Positions 58,404 to 64,000 of a stretch of DNA of 64,000 nt are shown here, piece by piece. The first letter of the stretch is position 1. Every line of letters begins with the position of its first letter. Source of the stretch: Rhizobium rhizoryzae (GTDB lineage Bacteria > Pseudomonadota > Alphaproteobacteria > Rhizobiales > Rhizobiaceae); assembly GCF_011046895.1 (NCBI RefSeq), contig NZ_CP049250.1:2206501-2270500 (forward strand), in the 5' to 3' direction. The notes under the pieces are model-generated. The model worked only from the letters and a program-made list of their open reading frames with translations, had not been told where the DNA came from and made no database searches. Position numbers and translations under genes: made by a program.

Positions 58404-60887
58404 TTACGTCGCTTTGTCGACGAAGCCATCAAGCACGCGCTTCTGGCCGGCCTTGTCGAAATCGATCGTCAGCTTGTTGCCTTCAATGTTCGAGATATTG
58501 CCGTTACCGAACTTGATGTGGAAGACGCGGTCGCCCACCCGGAACTTCGACGGCGTATCGGCTACCGACTTGGCGACCAATTCACCGTCAATGGTCCTGC
58601 CGCGTGGTCCGCTTTCGCCGTAACCGATCCGCTCGACAGCATGGCCGGAACGGCTGCCCCAGTTGTCGCGGGTGGCTTCGCTCTTGTTGGCCTGAGCGCG
58701 CTTCCAGCCGGGAGTTGAATAGGAATTGGCGAAGGGATCCGCCTTGTCGAAGCGCGACTGTCCGTAGCCGCCGCGACCATAACCGCCATAGCTCGATTCC
58801 GATTCGGCAACATCCACATGCATCGGCGGCAATTCATCAAGGAAGCGCGACGGCATGGTGGACTGCCAGAGGCCGTGGATGCGCCGGTTCGAAACGAACC
58901 AGATGTGGCAGCGCCGCTTGGCACGGGTGATTCCGACATAGGCGAGGCGACGCTCTTCCTCGAGGCCTGCCCGACCGCCTTCATCCAATGCGCGCTGGTG
59001 CGGGAAAAGACCTTCCTCCCAGCCGGGCAGGAAAACGGTTTCGAATTCCAGACCTTTTGCCGAATGCAGCGTCATGATGGAAACGGCATCCATATCCTCG
59101 TTTTGCTCGGCATCCATGACGAGTGAGACATGCTCCAGGAAGCCGCGCATGCTCTCGAACGCTTCCATGGAGCGTACGAGTTCCTTCAGGTTTTCCAGAC
59201 GACCCGGCGCTTCCGCCGATTTGTCGTTCTTCCACATATCGGTGTAGCCGGATTCCTCCAGAATCTGCTCGGCCAGCTCCGTATGGGGAGTGGTTTCAAG
59301 CAGTTCCGACCATCTCCTGAAACTTTGAATCACATCGAAAAGCGCCTTGCGCGCCTTGGGCTTCAATTCGTCGGTCTCGATCAAGTCTGCCGCGGCGGCC
59401 AGCATGGGAATGTCGCGGGCACGGGCATAATCATGCAGGGTGCGGACGGTCGTATCGCCCAGCCCACGCTTTGGCGTGTTGACGATCCGCTCGAAGGCCA
59501 GATCGTCCGCCGGTTGGCAGGTGAGGCGGAAATAGGCCATCGCATCGCGAATTTCGAGGCGCTCGTAAAAGCGCGGACCGCCGATGACCCGGTAGTTAAG
59601 GCCGAGGGTCACGAATCGATCTTCGAACTCGCGCATCTGGAAGGAAGCGCGAACGAGAATGGCCATGTCGTTCAGCTTGTGCTTGTTGCGCTGAAGCTGC
59701 TCTATCTCTTCGCCCACGGCACGGGCTTCTTCTTCCGAGTCCCAGGCCGCGTGGACGATCACCTTTTCGTCATCGGGATTAGTGCGTTCCGTGAAAAGCG
59801 TCTTGCCGAGGCGACCTTCATTGTTCGCAATCAGGTGTCCTGCGGCGCCGAGAATATGCTCGGTAGAGCGATAGTTCCGTTCAAGGCGAATGACCTTCGC
59901 GCCGGGAAAATCCTTCTCGAAACGCAGGATGTTATCCACTTCAGCGCCACGCCAACCGTAGATGGACTGGTCGTCGTCACCGACGCAACAGACGTTTTGC
60001 GGCACATCCTTCGGGCGCTGTGCCAGAAGCCGCAGCCACATATATTGGGCGGTGTTGGTATCCTGATACTCGTCCACCAGAATGTAGCGGAAGCGTTGAT
60101 GGTAGTCCTTCAGCACATCCGGATTGCGGCGGAATAGATCGATCGGGTGCAGCAGGAGGTCACCGAAATCGCAGGCATTCAGTGTCTTCAGTCGCGCCTG
60201 ATAGGCGGCATAAAGTTCGCGACCCTTGCCGTTGGCAAAGGCGCGCGCATCGCCTTCGGGAATATCCTTCGGCGTCAGCCCCTTGTTTTTCCAGCCGTCG
60301 ATCATGCCTGCGAACTGGCGCGCAGGCCAGCGCTTGTCATCCAGGCCTTCTGCTTGAATTAACTGTTTAATCAGACGGATAACATCGTCCGTATCCAGAA
60401 TGGTGAAGTCGCTGCGAAGGCCGACAAGCTCTGCATGACGCCGTAGAAGCTTCACGCCGATCGAGTGGAAAGTGCCAAGCCACGGCATGCCTTCGACCGC
60501 ACCGCCGACGAGAACGCCGATGCGCTCCTTCATTTCGCGCGCAGCCTTGTTCGTGAAGGTCACGGCCAGGATCTGGCTTGGAAAGGCACGATTGGTCGCA
60601 AGGATATGGGCGATGCGCGTGGTGAGGACGCGCGTCTTGCCCGTGCCCGCGCCGGCCAGCACCAGAACGGGTCCATCCAGCGATTCGACTGCTTCCCGCT
60701 GCTCCGGGTTCAGGCCGCCAAGATAGTCAGGGGCCGGGCGGCTCTGGTCGCGTGCGGCCATGGCACGCGCCGCAATGCCCAGGCCGCTGCCGGGCGCTGC
60801 CGTGGAGGGAGCAGGGGGCTTGGAACGGCGGGAGCCGTGATCCGGTTCTTCATCGAAGAACGGAATGTCATCGAAACTGTTCGTCAT
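58404..60887 (-). CDS. uvrD: UvrD/PcrA-type DNA helicase (superfamily 1)
   Basis: 827 residues. Q-motif LNPEQREAVES, Walker A LAGAGTGKTRVLTTRIA, motif II ILVDEYQDTNTAQY, motif III CCVGDDDQSIYGWRGAEV, motif V DAVSIMTLHSAKGLEFETVF and motif VI ERRLAYVGITRAKRRCHI. A linker rich in Gly/Ser/Arg (about 680-760) precedes a C-terminal Tudor-like domain (GDRVFHIKFGNGNISNIEG), which in PcrA/UvrD contacts RNA polymerase. A short N-terminal acidic tail (about 60 residues) is extra. It functions in excision repair and replication restart. The ribosome binding site is weak. Confidence 0.95.
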   Translation of the reverse strand: MTNSFDDIPFFDEEPDHGSRRSKPPAPSTAAPGSGLGIAARAMAARDQSRPAPDYLGGLNPEQREAVESLDGPVLVLAGAGTGKTRVLTTRIAHILATNRAFPSQILAVTFTNKAAREMKERIGVLVGGAVEGMPWLGTFHSIGVKLLRRHAELVGLRSDFTILDTDDVIRLIKQLIQAEGLDDKRWPARQFAGMIDGWKNKGLTPKDIPEGDARAFANGKGRELYAAYQARLKTLNACDFGDLLLHPIDLFRRNPDVLKDYHQRFRYILVDEYQDTNTAQYMWLRLLAQRPKDVPQNVCCVGDDDQSIYGWRGAEVDNILRFEKDFPGAKVIRLERNYRSTEHILGAAGHLIANNEGRLGKTLFTERTNPDDEKVIVHAAWDSEEEARAVGEEIEQLQRNKHKLNDMAILVRASFQMREFEDRFVTLGLNYRVIGGPRFYERLEIRDAMAYFRLTCQPADDLAFERIVNTPKRGLGDTTVRTLHDYARARDIPMLAAAADLIETDELKPKARKALFDVIQSFRRWSELLETTPHTELAEQILEESGYTDMWKNDKSAEAPGRLENLKELVRSMEAFESMRGFLEHVSLVMDAEQNEDMDAVSIMTLHSAKGLEFETVFLPGWEEGLFPHQRALDEGGRAGLEEERRLAYVGITRAKRRCHIWFVSNRRIHGLWQSTMPSRFLDELPPMHVDVAESESSYGGYGRGGYGQSRFDKADPFANSYSTPGWKRAQANKSEATRDNWGSRSGHAVERIGYGESGPRGRTIDGELVAKSVADTPSKFRVGDRVFHIKFGNGNISNIEGNKLTIDFDKAGQKRVLDGFVDKAT

Positions 60888-61124
60888 CAGCGCAATCTAA
60901 TGATTCCGGAAGCACAAGGCCATAGGCTACGTTCTGGTTTTATTCCAGTGGTGCGCCAGATGAGAAATGGCATCAATATGCATATTCGTATCCTGTGGCT
61001 TTCGGCTCACGATTCCGTGAGTTTCCGTCAGGTTACAATTTGGCAAGATTGGTAATCCAGCGTTGTCTAACCAACCGTAGAACGCGATACTTGATAACGT
61101 CTTCAATTCAACCGGAGTGACTGA

Positions 61125-62372
61125 ATGCGCATCTGGAAGCAATTGCTCCTCAGTATTGTCGTGCTGTTCGCGGGGCTCTGTCTGTGGATCTTTGTCAGCG
61201 CCGATGCGGCAAGAAGTCTCGTTGGAATGGGTGTGCCCGCGCGTCTGGTGGGTCTCATCCAGCCGGCAGCGATAGACGCGCAGAAAACGGCTCAATCTGA
61301 TAACCCCGCGCGAAACGGCCAGGGTGCTGCCCAAGGGGCAGGGCAGGGTCAGGGCGCTGGCCAGAGTGGAGGCCAAGGGGGAGGTCAAGCGGGAGGCCAA
61401 GGCGGAGGTCAACGGGCCACGCTCGTTGCCGTTCGCCCAGTCGTGACAGCCACGATCAATGATCGGCTGACAGCCATTGGCAGCGGTGTTGCCATCCAGT
61501 CCGTCGTGGTGATGCCGCAGGCGACCGGCACGATTGACGAAATTCTCGTCAGGGCAGGTCAGAAGGTTACCAAGGGTCAGGTTCTCGCCCGCCTCGATGA
61601 TGACGAGCAGTTGATCGAGCGGGACAAGGCGCAGGTAGCGCTGAGGAGTGCGGTCGAGAAGGCTGCGTCTTACAAGAACCTCCAAAGCGTGACCCGTCTT
61701 GATGCGCTGGATGCGCAGATTGCCGAAGAGGCCGCCAAGCTGGCGCTGAGCACGGCGCGGTTGAACCTCAAGCGGCGGGAAATCACCGCGCCGATCGATG
61801 GTGTGGCAGGAATCGTCCCGGCGAATGTCGGTGACAACGTTACGACGCAGACAAGTATCGTGACGCTGGACGATCGCTCCGAGATCCTCGTCGACTTTTA
61901 CGCGCCGGAACGCTTCATCACCCAGATCGAAACGGGTGCTTCCTTCGAAGCAACCTCGGTCAGCCGTCCGGGACAGGTGTTCAAGGGCGTGATCGATTCC
62001 GTGGACAACCGCGTGGATGCTGCAAGCCGTACCGTCCGCATTCGTGGCCGTATCGATAATCCAACGGATCTGCTGCGTGCAGGCATGTCCTTCCAGGTGG
62101 CGATGCGGTTCGCCGGTGAAAGCTATCCGGCCGTGGACCCCCTGTCGGTTCAATGGGATGCCGAAGGTGCCTTCGTCTGGAAGGTAGCCGATAGCAAGGC
62201 GCAGAAGGTTCGCGTCAGTGTCATCCAGCGCAATCCGGATACGGTTCTGGTACAGGCAGCCCTGAAGCCGGATGACCGGATCGTGACAGAAGGATTGCAG
62301 CGTGTTCGTGAAGGCCAGCCGGTTCGCATTCAGGGCGAGCCCCAGCGCGTGGCGGAGGCAGCGACCCGATGA
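61125..62372 (+). CDS. RND efflux periplasmic adaptor protein
   Basis: 415 residues with GGAGTG 7 bases upstream. N-terminal anchor (LLLSIVVLFAGLCLWIFVSA), then a Gly/Gln-rich spacer (residues about 65-97). The barrel-sandwich and lipoyl half (PQATGTIDEILVRAGQKVTKGQVLARLDD), a short helical hairpin, and the second lipoyl half (RREITAPIDGVAGIVPANVG) follow. A beta-barrel domain completes it. It bridges the inner-membrane pump to an outer-membrane channel. The stop overlaps the pump start (ATGA). No channel (TolC-like) gene and no TetR regulator were seen. Confidence 0.93.
   Translation: MRIWKQLLLSIVVLFAGLCLWIFVSADAARSLVGMGVPARLVGLIQPAAIDAQKTAQSDNPARNGQGAAQGAGQGQGAGQSGGQGGGQAGGQGGGQRATLVAVRPVVTATINDRLTAIGSGVAIQSVVVMPQATGTIDEILVRAGQKVTKGQVLARLDDDEQLIERDKAQVALRSAVEKAASYKNLQSVTRLDALDAQIAEEAAKLALSTARLNLKRREITAPIDGVAGIVPANVGDNVTTQTSIVTLDDRSEILVDFYAPERFITQIETGASFEATSVSRPGQVFKGVIDSVDNRVDAASRTVRIRGRIDNPTDLLRAGMSFQVAMRFAGESYPAVDPLSVQWDAEGAFVWKVADSKAQKVRVSVIQRNPDTVLVQAALKPDDRIVTEGLQRVREGQPVRIQGEPQRVAEAATR
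61317..61415 (+). repeat. Gly/Gln-rich imperfect tandem repeat inside the adaptor gene
   Basis: About 99 bases encode a run built from Gly-Gln-Gly-(Ala/Gly) units. The DNA repeats variants of GGAGGCCAAGGGGGAGGTCA. The repeat lies between the membrane anchor and the folded domains, so it can change length without breaking the frame if it shifts by multiples of three. Confidence 0.8.
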
Positions 62373-64000
62373 GCAGCAAGGATCAGCACGACATGAAGGC
62401 AGAGGATGCAAAATCCACCTTCACGGCTCTGTTCGTTCGCCGCCCTATCCTGGCGGCAGTTATCAATACGCTTCTGGTCGTGGCCGGTCTGGCCGCCTTC
62501 GTCGGCGTGGAAGTTCGCGAACTCCCTGATGTTGATCAGCCGGTCATTACTGTTCGGACCGATTACGAAGGTGCTTCGCCCCAGACCGTTGACCAGGAAT
62601 TGACACAGGTCATAGAGGGCGCTGTCGCCCGCGTTAGCGGGTTGAAGGCCCTGTCTTCCGAATCGCAGTTCGGTGCCAGCCGCGTGACCATGGAGTTCAA
62701 CGACACGGTTGATCTTGCCGTTGCCGCAAGCGATGTGCGCGATGCGATTGGCCGCGTTTCCTATCAGTTGCCTGATACAGTGGACGAGCCGCGCATCGTC
62801 AAGGCGGACTCCGATTCACAGCCGATCATGCGGCTTGCCGTAACGTCTTCAAAGCTTTCGATGGAAGACCTGACTCTGCTTGTCGACAAGCAGGTGGTTG
62901 ACCGGCTGGCAGCGGTGGAGGGTGTTGCGGATGTCGAGCTTTACGGCGATCAGGAAAAGATCTTCCGTGTCGATCTCAATCAGGCGGCTCTCGCCAGCCG
63001 TGGCCTCACGGTCGCCGATGTCTCCACTGCGCTTTCCAGTGCAGCGCTCGATGTTCCGGCCGGTTCGCTCACAAGCCGAACGCAGGATATCGTGGTGCGC
63101 GCAACGGCAAACCTGGAGACGCCGCGCGACTTCGAGAACGTACTGATCAAGGACAATATCCGCCTTCGTGATGTTGCAAGCGTCAATCTCGGCGCCGATG
63201 ACGGAACCACGACGCTTCGGTCCAACGGCGTGCAGGGCGTCGGTCTCGGTATCATCCGTCAGGCGCAATCCAACACGCTCAACATCTCGACGGGCGTTGC
63301 AGCGGCGGTCGCCGAGCTGCAGAAGGTGCTTCCGGAAGGAACGCGGATCATCATAACCTCGGATGACGCCGTGTTCATTCGCGGTGCGCTGCATGAGGTG
63401 GAACTGGCGCTGGGGCTTTCTGCGCTCATCGTGGTCGTCGTTCTCTATCTCTTCCTGCGCGACTGGCGCGCGACGCTCATTCCGGCGCTGACCATGCCTG
63501 TTGCGCTGATCGGAACGCTGACGGCGATTTACCTCGTCGGCTTCTCCATCAACATCCTCACCCTGCTGGCCATCGTGCTGGCAACGGGTCTCGTGGTGGA
63601 CGACGCGATCGTCGTGCTCGAGAACATCGTGCGCCGACGCTCGGAAGGCATGGGGCCGCGCGCTGCGGCGGTGCTGGGTACGCAGGAAGTTTTCTTTGCG
63701 GTTCTCGCCACTACGGCAACGCTGGCGGCTGTGTTCATTCCGCTTTCCTTCCTGCCCGGACAATTGGGTGGCCTGTTCCGCGAGTTCGGTTTCGTGCTGG
63801 CATTCGCCGTGGGGCTTTCGTCGATCACCGCCCTCACGCTGTGCCCCATGCTGGCCTCTCGCATGCTGACCAAGCCGATGAGCGAGCCGAAGGGGCTTCT
63901 CGCCGGCTTTGGTAATCTCTTTGCGAACACCTATGAGAAGTGGCTGCGGTTTACGCTCAATGCGCCGATCGTCATCATCGCAGTGGCGGTCATGTTCGGC
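62369..64000 (+). CDS. RND efflux pump, inner-membrane permease (cut by right window edge)
   Basis: 544 codons are open to the right edge, starting at the ATG that overlaps the adaptor stop. First membrane span at about 25-45 (FVRRPILAAVINTLLVVAGL). Large periplasmic porter domains follow (PQTVDQELTQVIEGAVARVSG). The proton-relay span 4 GLVVDDAIVVLENIVRR carries the two conserved Asp. FLRDWRATLIPALTMPVALI and the next spans also match the AcrB/MexB class. About half the protein is missing. It uses proton entry to export drugs or lipophilic compounds; the substrate is unknown. Confidence 0.93.
   Translation, partial: MSSKDQHDMKAEDAKSTFTALFVRRPILAAVINTLLVVAGLAAFVGVEVRELPDVDQPVITVRTDYEGASPQTVDQELTQVIEGAVARVSGLKALSSESQFGASRVTMEFNDTVDLAVAASDVRDAIGRVSYQLPDTVDEPRIVKADSDSQPIMRLAVTSSKLSMEDLTLLVDKQVVDRLAAVEGVADVELYGDQEKIFRVDLNQAALASRGLTVADVSTALSSAALDVPAGSLTSRTQDIVVRATANLETPRDFENVLIKDNIRLRDVASVNLGADDGTTTLRSNGVQGVGLGIIRQAQSNTLNISTGVAAAVAELQKVLPEGTRIIITSDDAVFIRGALHEVELALGLSALIVVVVLYLFLRDWRATLIPALTMPVALIGTLTAIYLVGFSINILTLLAIVLATGLVVDDAIVVLENIVRRRSEGMGPRAAAVLGTQEVFFAVLATTATLAAVFIPLSFLPGQLGGLFREFGFVLAFAVGLSSITALTLCPMLASRMLTKPMSEPKGLLAGFGNLFANTYEKWLRFTLNAPIVIIAVAVMFG

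Overview
The window looks like a stretch of a Rhizobiaceae (alphaproteobacterial) chromosome, most like the Agrobacterium/Rhizobium group. This is inferred from the gene content and order. RNase P RNA sits just upstream of the division and cell-wall (dcw) cluster, ftsZ has a very long Ala/Pro-rich tail, a btaA-btaB betaine-lipid pair is present, pfp replaces an ATP-type phosphofructokinase, and there are CtrA-like TTAA-N7-TTAA motifs. Coding density is high. No insertion sequence, prophage, CRISPR array, tRNA or other sign of recent transfer was seen.

Left part (1-15540): the end of a chemoreceptor gene; an ArsR-methyltransferase fusion overlapping metF, with a palindromic operator in front; two minus-strand murein hydrolases (MltB-type and GH25); btaAB with a PhoB-box candidate, divergent from a serine hydrolase; a second lytic transglycosylase; a membrane protein; pfp; a DjlA-like co-chaperone overlapping an AmpD-type amidase; and an FAD oxidoreductase. 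Four separate peptidoglycan-cleaving enzymes therefore lie within about 11 kb upstream of the cell-wall synthesis cluster.

Centre (15570-41090): rnpB, then mraZ-rsmH-ftsL-ftsI-murE-murF-mraY-murD-ftsW-murG-murC-murB, tightly packed and closed by a strong terminator. A minus-strand MHS-type transporter interrupts the cluster. It restarts as ddlB-ftsQ-ftsA-ftsZ (terminator), lpxC (terminator), bamD and recN. The first unit makes lipid II and the septal synthase, and the second builds the Z ring. lpxC and bamD supply the outer membrane. A CtrA-like site containing a GANTC methylation site lies in front of ddlB.

Right part (41090-64000): cytochrome b561 with a palindromic operator, ligA, a GNAT acetyltransferase, creA, a cheW-chemoreceptor pair, a SCO-type copper protein, prmA, a small DUF1127-like protein, aminopeptidase P, azlCD, nicotinamidase, a YeeE/YedE sulfur transporter, a Tlde1/DUF2778-domain envelope protein, an M20 amidohydrolase, a UvrD-type helicase, and a two-gene RND efflux system that runs off the right end.

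Most of the window is ordinary core genome. The points most worth a second look are regulatory: the btaA Pho box, the ArsR-type operator before metF, the CtrA-like sites, the b561 palindrome and the RBS-masking hairpin before lpxC. The very small genes at 3303-3380 and 50104-50277 are also of interest. I did not find a convincing previously undescribed multi-gene system. Start sites were chosen by eye from ribosome binding sites and family length, and no database search was possible.
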